Source: Aliidiomarina indica
Lineage (GTDB): Bacteria > Pseudomonadota > Gammaproteobacteria > Enterobacterales > Alteromonadaceae
Length of the DNA: 64,000 nt
Direction of reading: 5' to 3'
Assembly: GCF_015354615.1 (NCBI RefSeq)
Contig: NZ_JACAVQ010000002.1
Coordinates: 186,001 to 250,000, forward strand
The translations under genes were made by a program, and so were the position numbers. Position 1 is the first letter of the stretch; every line of letters begins with the position of its first letter. Below the pieces are notes generated by a model. It saw nothing but the letters and a program-made list of their open reading frames with translations. It had not been told where the DNA came from and did not search any database. Positions 30,218-39,658 of this stretch are shown piece by piece.

Positions 30218-30685
30218 ATGGAAGCGCGTAAAATAGAAATGCTCGTAGGTGTTTTCGTAACAGCGGCTATTGCAGCCATTGTTTTTCTTGCTATGCAAGT
30301 AGCGAATAATAGCGATGCGACACGAGGCGAGACATACACCTTGTACGCCAAATTCGATAACATCGGCGGCTTGAAAGTTCGTTCACCGGTAAAAGTAGGC
30401 GGCGTAGTCGTTGGCCGGGTGACGCGGATTACATTGGATCGTGAGTATTTTGAGCCGTTGGTTGAAATGCGCATCAGTACCGATTTCCGCGGCTTTCCAG
30501 ATACCAGCTCAGTCTCTATCCTCACATCCGGTCTGCTGGGTGAACAATATGTTGGCCTTGAGCCCGGCTTTATCGATGAGGATGTATTTACCCTCGAAGA
30601 TGGTGACTATATCTACACCACAAACTCAGCGATTGTATTAGAGAACTTGATCGGACAGTTCCTGTTTAGCCAAGGTAACGAGTAA
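30218..30685 (+). CDS. mlaD: Phospholipid-binding MCE protein MlaD
   Basis: A 155-residue protein with one N-terminal membrane helix (about 8-26) and one MCE domain (about 38-118), including GLKVRSPVKVGGVVVG and the TSGLLGEQYVGLEPG pore-loop region. It forms a hexameric ring over MlaE through which lipid passes. It is somewhat shorter than the E. coli protein (183), mainly at the C-terminus. The next gene is mlaB, 13 bases later; the expected mlaC is missing. Confidence 0.95.
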   Translation: MEARKIEMLVGVFVTAAIAAIVFLAMQVANNSDATRGETYTLYAKFDNIGGLKVRSPVKVGGVVVGRVTRITLDREYFEPLVEMRISTDFRGFPDTSSVSILTSGLLGEQYVGLEPGFIDEDVFTLEDGDYIYTTNSAIVLENLIGQFLFSQGNE

Positions 30686-30698
30686 CACCGGAGACGCT

Positions 30699-31010
30699 AT
30701 GAACGCTTTAGAGTTTACGCAACAAGATGCTCAGGTGCGGGTCGCAGGTGATTTAGATCGTAATCAGGTCGGGTTGGCGTGGTCGAATCGCGCTGACTGG
30801 ATGGGGCAGGAGCAGGCCTTGGTTCTCGATTTATCTGAGGTAAAAAAAGTCGACTCTGCCGGTCTGGCGTTTCTTATCCAGGTACAAGCGGAACTGGCCT
30901 CACACGAGCGCGAACTGTCTTTACAAAATGTGAACACTCAACTGCGTCAATTCGCTGCGGTGAGTGGCGTAACAGAGCTGCTTTCGTTAAGCTATACAGC
31001 ATCGAAATAA
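30699..31010 (+). CDS. mlaB: STAS-domain subunit MlaB
   Basis: A 103-residue single STAS domain with the conserved VDSAGLAFL motif (D52, S53). MlaB binds MlaF and is needed for stability and activity of the transporter. Size and place between the Mla genes and ibaG match MlaB. A GGAG ribosome binding site lies before the ATG. Confidence 0.92.
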   Translation: MNALEFTQQDAQVRVAGDLDRNQVGLAWSNRADWMGQEQALVLDLSEVKKVDSAGLAFLIQVQAELASHERELSLQNVNTQLRQFAAVSGVTELLSLSYTASK

Positions 31011-31029
31011 GCTAACGACGGATGGTCAG

Positions 31030-32587
<1,558 letters not shown>

Positions 32588-32591
32588 AGCT

Positions 32592-32616
32592 GTAGCCAAC
32601 GCATTGCGTTGGTTAC
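32592..32616. repeat. CCAACGC palindrome between murA and degS
   Basis: GTAGCCAACGCATTGCGTTGGTTAC is a near-perfect 25-base palindrome that fills most of the 38-base gap between the convergent murA and degS genes. It belongs to the same family as copies near 20985 and 37664-37781. No T-tract follows. It may work as a two-way stop or mRNA-end protector. Confidence 0.75.
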
Positions 32617-32625
32617 ACCTATCTC

Positions 32626-33690
32626 TTACAACCGCAGTTGCTCGATCACCACAGAGGTTTGGCGCGCTTCGTCCCCGCGATAATAGCGAATTTCCAGCTC
32701 GGTACCCGGGCGGGCTTCGGCCACTAAATCCAAACCTTGGTTTACCGAAGTAACGGTTTGCCCGGCGATTTCAAAAATAAAATCACCTTCGCGCAGGCCT
32801 GCACGATATGCAGGGCTGTTCTCATCAACGTCATCGATACGTAAACCTTGAGTGGAATACCCATCGTGATAATACTGGCCCGCGGTGATTCCCAAATACC
32901 CGCGCGTCACTACACCTTCGCTGATAAGCTGCTGCATGATACGCAGCGCAAGATTGTAAGACAGTGCAAAATAAATGCCTTGAGAGCCGCGGCTAGTAAA
33001 CTCAGATTGGTACGACGCACTATTAATACCTACCAACTCGCCTCGGCTATTCACCAAGGCACCGCCTGAATTACCTTGATTGATAGCAGCATCCATTTGA
33101 ATAAATTCCGCATAACCACTGCCCATTGCCACTCGTCCGGTGGCTGAAATAATACCTTGAGTGACTGTTTGGCCAAGGTTGTACGGGTTGCCAATGGCTA
33201 ATACAACATCCCCGGTGCGCGGCTGATAATCTCGATTAATCGGAATGGTCGGAAGGTTTTCTGCATCAATACGCAGCACAGCCAGATCCGTTAACGGGTC
33301 ACTGCCAATTAAGGACGCGCCAAAAATGCGGCCATCTTGCAAAGCAACTTGGATCATATCCACGTTTTCGACCACATGCAGCGCCGTAAGAATAAATCCG
33401 CGCTCGTCCATGATCATGCCAGAACCTAAACGCATCACGGTCGTCGGTTGCGCTTGAAAACGCGCTTCGCGCAATGATTGCGTGGTGTAAATGTTCACAA
33501 CCGCAGGGGAGGCCCGCTCGAAAGCGTCGGAGTACGATGCAAGTGGCATGGAATGACGCTCTGAGGGATGTGGGTCGCTTTCAAAGAAAGGAAGCACCCA
33601 GAGCACGATCACCGCCACCGCCATGCCTAAAAGCACTGGCTTAATTAAGAATGTAAACACGGATGCGGTAACGCTTTTTTTCTGGCTCAT
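32626..33690 (-). CDS. degS: Sigma-E pathway protease DegS
   Basis: A 354-residue trypsin-like protease with one N-terminal membrane anchor (about 13-36), catalytic triad H105, D135, S208 (in NQGNSGGA) and a single PDZ domain at the C-terminus. DegS senses misfolded outer-membrane protein tails through its PDZ and cuts RseA to start the sigma-E response. I chose ATG at 33690, where the membrane anchor follows a short basic tail; the frame is open to 33768. One PDZ and the membrane anchor separate it from DegQ next door. Confidence 0.95.
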   Translation of the reverse strand: MSQKKSVTASVFTFLIKPVLLGMAVAVIVLWVLPFFESDPHPSERHSMPLASYSDAFERASPAVVNIYTTQSLREARFQAQPTTVMRLGSGMIMDERGFILTALHVVENVDMIQVALQDGRIFGASLIGSDPLTDLAVLRIDAENLPTIPINRDYQPRTGDVVLAIGNPYNLGQTVTQGIISATGRVAMGSGYAEFIQMDAAINQGNSGGALVNSRGELVGINSASYQSEFTSRGSQGIYFALSYNLALRIMQQLISEGVVTRGYLGITAGQYYHDGYSTQGLRIDDVDENSPAYRAGLREGDFIFEIAGQTVTSVNQGLDLVAEARPGTELEIRYYRGDEARQTSVVIEQLRL

Positions 33691-33852
33691 GAACTCGTTA
33701 ATTGAGGTTAATAGTGCCTGTGCGGCGATATCGAAGGTTAGGAAGTGGTCGCCTAACGGCTTCGCCAATCAACATCGGCATCGATAAAGCCACGTTTAAG
33801 AACAAGAGTTTATCACTAAAGCGATAGGACAGGTAGGTTAAAATCTCGTCAG

Positions 33853-33890
33853 AAAAGCCGGCACCTTGCCACGGTGGGCAAGGTGTCGGT
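33853..33890 (-). terminator. Intrinsic terminator after degQ
   Basis: On the reverse strand a stem of about 14 pairs (ACCGACACCTTGCC with GGCAAGGTGCCGGC, two wobble pairs, six-base loop) is followed by TTTTCT. It lies 13 bases after the degQ stop and separates degQ from degS transcription. Confidence 0.75.
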
Positions 33891-33902
33891 ACGCAGGTTC
33901 AT

Positions 33903-35261
33903 TTAGTTAGGAAGCACCACGTACAAGGAGCTGTTCTCACGCCGAATATTAAGGGCGATCACCCCTCGTGCATTTTGTACTAGACGTTGTAAATCTTGGG
34001 GAGAATCCACCCGCTGGCGGTTTACCGCAATGATCACGTCATCTTCGCGCAAACCAATGCGAGCTGCGGGCGAACCACTTGCAACGGCACGAATACGAAT
34101 GCCACCGCGTTCTTCCGATACCAGCTCCGCGCCCTCTAGCGCTGGATGAATAGTATCGGCTTGTACCTGTTGCGTGCTGCGTTCATCGAGGGTGACGGTT
34201 GCGTTTATTTCCTGGCCATCCCGTAAAATGCGTAATTGAACATCACGTCCAGCGCCAATCGTACCCACCTTGGCGGCAAGCTCAGTAAACGAGTGCACCG
34301 GTGTTCCATCGATGGCAAGAATCAGGTCGCCGGCTTGAATCCCGGCACGCTCTGCGGCGGAATCAGGCAACACTTCACTCACCCAAGCACCCCGTGCTCT
34401 ATCGATTTCCAAGGCTTCCGCAAGTTCTTGGGTAAGGTTTCCGCCGCGCACGCCCAGTACTCCCCGTCGAACTTCTCCAAATTCGGTAATTTGGTCAACT
34501 AAGTTCTTCATCATATTCGCTGGAATGGCAAAGCCAATGCCAATGTTGCCTCCAGACGCACCGAGAATAGCAGTATTAATACCTATGAGATTTCCATGTA
34601 AGTCGACCAGAGCACCCCCGGAGTTGCCGCTATTGATGGCGGCGTCGGTTTGAATGAAATTCTCTAATCGGTCAATTCCGAGGCCACTGCGTCCGAGGGC
34701 TGACACAATCCCCGAGGTCACTGTTTGGCCTAATCCAAAAGGATTGCCGATGGCCACCACAAAATCCCCTACGCGCAATTGATCTGAATTGCCAATGTTG
34801 ATTTGGGTAAGGTTACGCGGATTCTCTAATTGCAGGAGTGCGATATCCGACTCTTCATCGCGTCCCAACACAGTGGCACTAAATTGACGGCCATCTTTGA
34901 GAGTGACCGTAATTTCATTGGCATCATCGATTACATGGTTATTGGTTACCACATAGCCATTCTCAGCATCAATAATGACGCCGGAACCAAGGCCACGAAA
35001 GGGCTGCTCACGCACTTGTTCTTGTGGGGCATTGGGACCAAAAAAGAAGCGAAATGCTTCCGGTAGGCGCTGTCGGGTGACACGTTTACCTGCCACAGAA
35101 ATATTCACCACGGCGGGTGTTACTTCTTCGAGCATGGGCGCTAAAGTGGGAATGCCGCGTTCATCGGTCATCGCCGCTGCGGGAATATTGGCGACTGAAG
35201 GCTGCAGTGAAAAAACAAAAGCCAGGCTGGCTGCTGCCAGCAGGGTTACTATCTTTTTCAT
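33903..35261 (-). CDS. degQ: Periplasmic serine endoprotease DegQ (Do family)
   Basis: A 452-residue HtrA-type protease with a signal peptide (about 1-24), catalytic triad H109, D139, S214 (in NSGNSGGA) and two PDZ domains (about 255-345 and 365-450). It degrades and chaperones misfolded periplasmic proteins. The size and its place next to degS match DegQ; the paralogue DegP cannot be excluded by sequence alone. The extra loop before the histidine (FFFGPNAPQ) is the LA loop typical of Do proteases. Confidence 0.93.
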   Translation of the reverse strand: MKKIVTLLAAASLAFVFSLQPSVANIPAAAMTDERGIPTLAPMLEEVTPAVVNISVAGKRVTRQRLPEAFRFFFGPNAPQEQVREQPFRGLGSGVIIDAENGYVVTNNHVIDDANEITVTLKDGRQFSATVLGRDEESDIALLQLENPRNLTQINIGNSDQLRVGDFVVAIGNPFGLGQTVTSGIVSALGRSGLGIDRLENFIQTDAAINSGNSGGALVDLHGNLIGINTAILGASGGNIGIGFAIPANMMKNLVDQITEFGEVRRGVLGVRGGNLTQELAEALEIDRARGAWVSEVLPDSAAERAGIQAGDLILAIDGTPVHSFTELAAKVGTIGAGRDVQLRILRDGQEINATVTLDERSTQQVQADTIHPALEGAELVSEERGGIRIRAVASGSPAARIGLREDDVIIAVNRQRVDSPQDLQRLVQNARGVIALNIRRENSSLYVVLPN

Positions 35262-35383
35262 CAGTAGTTCTCCGAAATCATCATCATTATGGGCTGAGAG
35301 CCGCTAAATAAATGACCATCGAAATCGGAAATAAGTTCTTACTTTTAATTTTTCAAGCGTCAGATAGGCAAAGTTTCACGACG

Positions 35384-35409
35384 AAAAAAGGAGCCGCAAC
35401 TCCTTTTTT
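35384..35409 (-). terminator. Intrinsic terminator after zapG
   Basis: A perfect ten-base stem AAAAAAGGAG / CTCCTTTTTT with a six-base loop lies just past the zapG stop on the reverse strand. Runs of A and T on both sides mean that it could work in either direction. Confidence 0.85.
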
Positions 35410-35417
35410 GTATGCAA

Positions 35418-35867
35418 TTAATTCGATTTTTCTTCTTTCACCGGCGGTGAGAACAAGCCACTGCCAGGCTCGGAGTAATCCCGAGGAGGCGCGCCCGATT
35501 CACTAATGTCGCTATCCTCTCGCCGTTCTTTATTAAGAATGTTTGATTGGCGAATGGAACGAATGGTTTCTTCTGCAAAAAACGGTAACGGCTGTTGCCA
35601 TTCCTTGTTTTGCTCAAGCAGTTGTTGGCTGTCTTGCAAGAATAAATTTAGGCGATGCTGGATGTCGGTTACTTCCGAAGCGATTTGCCGTGCGGTCGCA
35701 AGCTGTTCGCTCACGTCTTTGCGGTAAGCCTCAAATTGCTGCTGTGCTTGCTCCATTTGCGCTTGCAACTCTGCCGCTTCTCCCGAGTGCATAAACCAGT
35801 AGCGAGCAGCGAAAAAACCTATAACGCCACCTGCAATTAACAGCAAAAGTCCGATGAGCCAATCCAT
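35418..35867 (-). CDS. zapG: Division-associated membrane protein ZapG (YhcB, DUF1043)
   Basis: A 149-residue protein with one N-terminal membrane helix (about 3-24), a coiled-coil stretch rich in Gln, Glu and Ala (about 30-75) and a polar C-terminal tail. This is the YhcB/DUF1043 pattern. E. coli YhcB (ZapG) links division, elongation and envelope synthesis. It is divergent from zapE, as in E. coli, where yhcB lies between degQ and zapE. Confidence 0.9.
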   Translation of the reverse strand: MDWLIGLLLLIAGGVIGFFAARYWFMHSGEAAELQAQMEQAQQQFEAYRKDVSEQLATARQIASEVTDIQHRLNLFLQDSQQLLEQNKEWQQPLPFFAEETIRSIRQSNILNKERREDSDISESGAPPRDYSEPGSGLFSPPVKEEKSN

Positions 35868-35963
35868 ATCTTTATTCCTCTTTAATCTAGGGATTCAGCA
35901 TGACACAAATATGATCCCAATTCACATATAATGGTATCATGTAATTATTCGATCAGTAGTCAG

Positions 35964-37103
35964 ATGACAGGCAATTTTGTGTTGGAAAATGTAAATACGC
36001 CATGGGCAGCTTATCAAAATGATCTGAAACGAGAAGGTTTTCAGCATGATCCTGCTCAAGAGCAGGCGGTAAAGCACCTGCAGCGACTTTTTGATGAGTT
36101 GATTGAAAACGAAGGGAAGCGCGGCCTTAAGCTTGGGCTTGGGCGTTTATCGAGCAAGTTATTTAAAAACCGAACCAGCCCGATTCAAGGGCTTTATTTT
36201 TGGGGCGGTGTAGGTCGTGGAAAAACCTATTTAGTCGATACCTTCTACAATGCGCTTCCTTTTGAAAAAAAATGGCGGGTGCATTTTCATCGCTTTATGC
36301 AGCGGGTGCACGACGAGTTAAAACAGCTCAAAGGCACGCAAGATCCGCTCATCACCATCGGCAATAAGCTGGCCAAAGAAGCCCGCGTTATCTGTTTTGA
36401 TGAATTCTATGTACAAGACATCACCGATGCCATGATTCTGGCGACACTACTCGATACCTTATTTAAACAGGGTGTTGTATTGGTAGCGACTTCCAACATT
36501 GTGCCAGATGATCTGTATAAGAATGGGCTGCAACGGGCCCGCTTTTTACCAGCGATAGACCTGATTAAGACCCACTGCGAGATCGTAAACGTGGATGGTG
36601 GCGTCGATTACCGCATGCGCACGCTGAGTAAGGCTGAAATCTACCACTCCCCACTAGATGCAGACGCAGATACCAATTTATTGCGTTACTTTGACCAACT
36701 AGCCCCCGATCATCATGCCCACAACCGCAATGTCACCATCGAGATTAATGGTCGTGCAATTATGACACGCTGCGAAGCAGACGATGTGGTGCTGTTCGAC
36801 TTCAAAGAGCTCTGTGAAGGGCCACGGAGTCAACTTGATTATATTGAGCTGGCGCGTTTATACCATGCAGTGCTAGTCAGCAATGTAAAACAGATGGGAC
36901 GCGAGACTGATGATGTCGCACGCCGTTTTATTGCCTTAGTGGACGAATTTTACGAACACAAAGTAAAATTGATTCTATCGGCAGAAGTACCCATGGCGGA
37001 GCTATACACCTCAGGTCAACTTGGCTTTGAGTTTAAACGGTGTCTTAGTCGGTTGCAGGAGATGCAGAGTAAGGAGTACCTAGCTCTCCCACACCTCCCT
37101 TGA
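35964..37103 (+). CDS. zapE: Division-associated ATPase ZapE (AFG1 family)
   Basis: A 379-residue AAA+-like ATPase with Walker A GGVGRGKT (81-88) and Walker B VICFDEF. ZapE acts at the constricting Z-ring in E. coli and is related to mitochondrial Afg1. I chose ATG at 35964; in-frame upstream starts to 35931 lack support. The last residues (LALPHLP) are encoded by a palindrome at the edge of the repeat block that follows, so the native C-terminus may have been replaced. Confidence 0.94.
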   Translation: MTGNFVLENVNTPWAAYQNDLKREGFQHDPAQEQAVKHLQRLFDELIENEGKRGLKLGLGRLSSKLFKNRTSPIQGLYFWGGVGRGKTYLVDTFYNALPFEKKWRVHFHRFMQRVHDELKQLKGTQDPLITIGNKLAKEARVICFDEFYVQDITDAMILATLLDTLFKQGVVLVATSNIVPDDLYKNGLQRARFLPAIDLIKTHCEIVNVDGGVDYRMRTLSKAEIYHSPLDADADTNLLRYFDQLAPDHHAHNRNVTIEINGRAIMTRCEADDVVLFDFKELCEGPRSQLDYIELARLYHAVLVSNVKQMGRETDDVARRFIALVDEFYEHKVKLILSAEVPMAELYTSGQLGFEFKRCLSRLQEMQSKEYLALPHLP

Positions 37104-37646
37104 GGGAGGGTGGCTTGTCAGAAGCTCCGATAGCTGCGTTATAAACCGTTCTCAATCGGTCACATACCATCAAGGTATGCTCCCTCAATCGAACGATTTA
37201 TGCCTTGCTCTCGAAGCTTCTGCCCGCGCTTCTAGCTGGGAGGGGGGGGTGGCTTGTCCGGCATCACCACTAGCTGCGTTGGCAACCTCACTCACTCGGT
37301 CACGTACTTAATGTACGCTCCCTCACTCGATTCGGCTGCCGCCTTGCTATTGGCGCGCCGGCCCGCGCTTCTAGCTGGGAGGGGGGTGGCTTGTCAGAAG
37401 CTCCGATAGCTGCGTTATAAACCGTTCTCAATCGGTCACATACCATCAAGGTATGCTCCCTCAATCGAACGATTTATGCCTTGCTCTCGAAGCTTCTGCC
37501 CGCGCTTCTAGCTGGGAGGGGGGGGTGGCTTGTCCGGCATCACCACTAGCTGCGTTGGCAACCTCACTCACTCGGTCACGTACTTAATGTACGCTCCCTC
37601 ACTCGATTCGGCTGCCGCCTTGCTATTGGCGCGCCGGCCCGCGCTT
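37104..37646. repeat. ABAB tandem array of large imperfect palindromes
   Basis: Four units follow zapE: A1 37111-37249, B1 37250-37386, A2 37387-37525, B2 37526-37646. A1 and A2 look identical, as do B1 and B2, so a 276-base AB pair has been duplicated recently. Each unit starts TGGCTTGTC, contains TAGCTGCGTT, CGGTCAC and GCTCCCTCA, ends GCCCGCGCTT and can fold into a hairpin with arms of about 50 bases. A has the tip CATACC/GGTATG and outer ends CAGAAG/CTTCTG; B has CGTAC/GTACG and CCGGC/GCCGG. G-runs of 6 to 8 separate units. No protein is encoded here. Confidence 0.9.
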
Positions 37647-37663
37647 GAACCATGGGGGTGGTG

Positions 37664-37684
37664 GTAGCCAACGCATTGCGTTGG
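37664..37684. repeat. CCAACGC palindrome copy 3
   Basis: GTAGCCAACGCATTGCGTTGG, identical over 21 bases to the copy between murA and degS. It stands 17 bases after the end of the ABAB array. Confidence 0.75.
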
Positions 37685-37716
37685 TCCGTTGCACAATCGG
37701 GGCTCGGTGCTTTTAT

Positions 37717-37784
37717 TAATACCTGACCAACGCAGTGCGTTGGCTACAAGTAATACCTGACCAACGCGGTGCGTTGGTTACGAT
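37717..37784. repeat. Two tandem 34-base units carrying CCAACGC palindromes
   Basis: Two direct repeats, each TAATACCTGA followed by CCAACGC-RGT-GCGTTGG and YTAC, start at 37717 and 37751. They differ at only a few bases (A/G in the loop, C/T after the arm). They bring the window total of this palindrome family to five. Confidence 0.8.
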
Positions 37785-37851
37785 GGTGGATTGTTCGCGC
37801 TTTGGTTGAAGTTTTTCGTGAATAGGGGGTGATCTATGGTTAATCTTCTTA

Positions 37852-37995
37852 TATACTACCCGCCGCCCACGTTACCTCCCCCGATTTACACCGAGAGGTA
37901 AGTCTTCCAGGTGTACGGGGTGATTATTATTTGGTATTTCGCGGGGAAGCCCGGAAAGCCGCAGGTAAACTCATGAATTTGGGTATAGATAACTC
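37852..37995 (+). promoter_or_regulatory. rplM leader: possible -10 and structured 5' region
   Basis: A TATACT (37852-37857) could be the -10 of the rplM-rpsI promoter; no clear -35 is seen. The leader of about 130 bases then contains a hairpin at 37879-37920 (CCCCG plus TACACC pairing with GGTGTA plus CGGGG, with a three-base bulge) and a GCGG/CCGC helix near 37953. Ribosomal protein operons are often controlled by such leaders, and in E. coli L13 represses its own operon. The match here is by position only. Confidence 0.5.
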
Positions 37996-38424
37996 ATGAA
38001 AACTTTTGTAGCAAAAGCAGAAACTGTAAAGCGCGACTGGTACGTAGTTGATGCCGAAGGCAAAACTTTAGGGCGTTTGGCCACTGAAGTTGCTCGTCGT
38101 CTGCGTGGCAAGCATAAAGCTGAATTTACTCCTCACGTTGATACCGGTGATTACATCGTGATTATCAATGCGGAAAAAGTTACCGTTACTGGTAACAAGG
38201 CGAAAGACAAAATGTATCACGCGCACAGCGGATACCCAGGTGGTCTGAAGTCAATCAGCTTTGAAAAGCTGCAAGCTAAGAAGCCTGAGATGATCATCGA
38301 AGCTGCGGTAAAAGGCATGCTTCCACGTGGTCCATTAGGTCGTGCCGTGTTCCGTAAACTGAAAGTGTATGCGGGCCCTGAGCACAATCATGCAGCTCAG
38401 CAGCCGCAAACCCTAGAGATTTAA
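37996..38424 (+). CDS. rplM: 50S ribosomal protein L13
   Basis: A 142-residue L13, the same length as in E. coli. The signatures [16 protein letters not shown] and [10 protein letters not shown] are present. It is an early-binding 23S rRNA protein. It is followed by rpsI after 16 bases, and the pair forms the usual two-gene operon. Confidence 0.98.
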   Translation: MKTFVAKAETVKRDWYVVDAEGKTLGRLATEVARRLRGKHKAEFTPHVDTGDYIVIINAEKVTVTGNKAKDKMYHAHSGYPGGLKSISFEKLQAKKPEMIIEAAVKGMLPRGPLGRAVFRKLKVYAGPEHNHAAQQPQTLEI

Positions 38425-38440
38425 TTCGGAGCAGATGAAG

Positions 38441-38833
38441 ATGGCAGATAATCAATACTACGGTACAGGTCGTCGCAAAAGCTCTACTGCGCGGGTATTC
38501 CTGCGCGCTGGCAGCGGCGAAATTAAAATCAACAATCGTTCACTCGAAGAGTATTTTTCGCGTGACACAGCACGCATGGTCGTGCGTCAACCTCTCGAGT
38601 TACTCGACTTCGTTGGGAAGTTTGATTTGTACATCACCGTTGCTGGTGGTGGTACTACAGGTCAAGCGGGCGCGATTCGTCACGGTATCACTCGTGCATT
38701 GATGCAATACGACGAAGCATTGCGTGGCGATTTACGTAAAGCGGGTTATGTTACTCGTGATGCGCGTAAAGTTGAGCGTAAGAAAGTGGGTCTTCACAAA
38801 GCGCGTAAGCGTCCTCAGTTCAGCAAGCGTTAA
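38441..38833 (+). CDS. rpsI: 30S ribosomal protein S9
   Basis: A 130-residue S9 with the [13 protein letters not shown] start and the C-terminal [11 protein letters not shown] tail that reaches the P-site tRNA. I chose ATG at 38441 because S9 begins MAxNQYYGTG; the ATG at 38435 would add two residues. It is transcribed with rplM and ends in a strong terminator. Confidence 0.98.
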   Translation: MADNQYYGTGRRKSSTARVFLRAGSGEIKINNRSLEEYFSRDTARMVVRQPLELLDFVGKFDLYITVAGGGTTGQAGAIRHGITRALMQYDEALRGDLRKAGYVTRDARKVERKKVGLHKARKRPQFSKR

Positions 38834-38861
38834 TCGCTCAGAACTTAGAGTTAAGACCTTC

Positions 38862-38889
38862 AAAAGCCCGGATTTTTCCGGGCTTTTTT
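38862..38889 (+). terminator. Intrinsic terminator after rpsI
   Basis: AAAAGCCCGGA / TCCGGGCTTTT stem with a short T-rich loop and a run of six T. It ends the rplM-rpsI operon. Confidence 0.92.
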
Positions 38890-38959
38890 GTGAATAAATT
38901 TCCGCAAAGCAGAATTCGAGATTAAATCAAGGATTACTCCTTGTTTGGTAGCTTTTACC

Positions 38960-38988
38960 TTGTAAAGAGCATGGGTTTTCTTTATGAT
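38960..38988 (+). promoter_or_regulatory. Promoter for petABC
   Basis: TTGTAA (-35) and TATGAT (-10) are separated by 17 bases, about 83 bases before the petA start. The -10 matches the sigma-70 consensus at five of six positions. Confidence 0.5.
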
Positions 38989-39070
38989 CGGGGAGCAATT
39001 TTTTCTCGCAAGCAATAGGTTATTCTGCTGCGGTAAATTCCGCACAGCGTCCAAAACTGGAGAAAGATGG

Positions 39071-39658
39071 ATGAGCAATGCGCCTGTAGATAAAGGCCGC
39101 CGTCGGTTTCTCACTGTTGCTACTTCGGTAGTCGGCGGTGCAGGGGTCGTGGGTGCCGCCGTACCTTTTATTGTTTCATGGAATCCGAGTGCAAAAGCCC
39201 GTATCGCGGGTGCACCAGTGGAAGTGAAGATCGACAAAATCGAGCCGGGTCAGTTGATCCGCGCAGAGTGGCGAGGAAGTCCAGTATGGGTTATTCGTCG
39301 TACTCAAGACATGCTCGATAGTTTACCTTTGATTGAGAATCGTCTGCGTGACCCTGAATCAAATGCACCGCAGCAACCAGACTATGCAAGAAATGAGTAC
39401 CGCTCGATTAAGCCGGAACTCTTTGTCGCAGTAGGCTTGTGTACACACTTGGGTTGCTCTCCGCAGTTTATTCCGCGCAACTTCGGTGTCGCTGAAGGCG
39501 TCGATTCTGGATTTTTCTGTCCATGTCACGGTTCTCGTTTTGATATCGCTGGCCGGGTTTTCTCAGGTGTTCCTGCACCGGCTAACTTAGTGGTCCCACC
39601 GCATTATTACATTGATGACGACACCATTTTGGTGGGTGCAGAAGAGGGGGCAGCTTAA
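39071..39658 (+). CDS. petA: Ubiquinol-cytochrome c reductase Rieske iron-sulphur subunit
   Basis: A 195-residue Rieske protein. A twin-arginine motif (GRRRFL, residues 9-14) and hydrophobic anchor (about 14-36) direct folded export by Tat. The [2Fe-2S] ligands are in CTHLGC (124-129) and CPCHGS (150-155). It carries electrons from ubiquinol at the Qo site to cytochrome c1. I chose ATG at 39071, which puts the Tat motif at the N-terminus; the frame is open further upstream to 38984. Its stop overlaps the petB start. Confidence 0.97.
   Translation: MSNAPVDKGRRRFLTVATSVVGGAGVVGAAVPFIVSWNPSAKARIAGAPVEVKIDKIEPGQLIRAEWRGSPVWVIRRTQDMLDSLPLIENRLRDPESNAPQQPDYARNEYRSIKPELFVAVGLCTHLGCSPQFIPRNFGVAEGVDSGFFCPCHGSRFDIAGRVFSGVPAPANLVVPPHYYIDDDTILVGAEEGAA

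Noticed and set aside
29944-30525. A 193-residue reverse frame opposite mlaE-mlaD
   Set aside because: Antisense shadow across two well-supported genes, with no ribosome binding site or family features.
30685-30699. A frameshifted remnant of mlaC between mlaD and mlaB
   Set aside because: Only 13 bases separate the two genes, so nothing of mlaC can remain there.
37241-37249. G-runs between repeat units as phase-variation tracts
   Set aside because: They lie in non-coding repeat junctions and not in a promoter or reading frame, so no switch can be argued from the sequence.
37104-37646. The ABAB block as a CRISPR array or integron attC array
   Set aside because: Units are about 138 bases and alternate between two types with no unique spacers, so it is not CRISPR. 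No cassette genes, integrase or attC core sites of the expected type are present.
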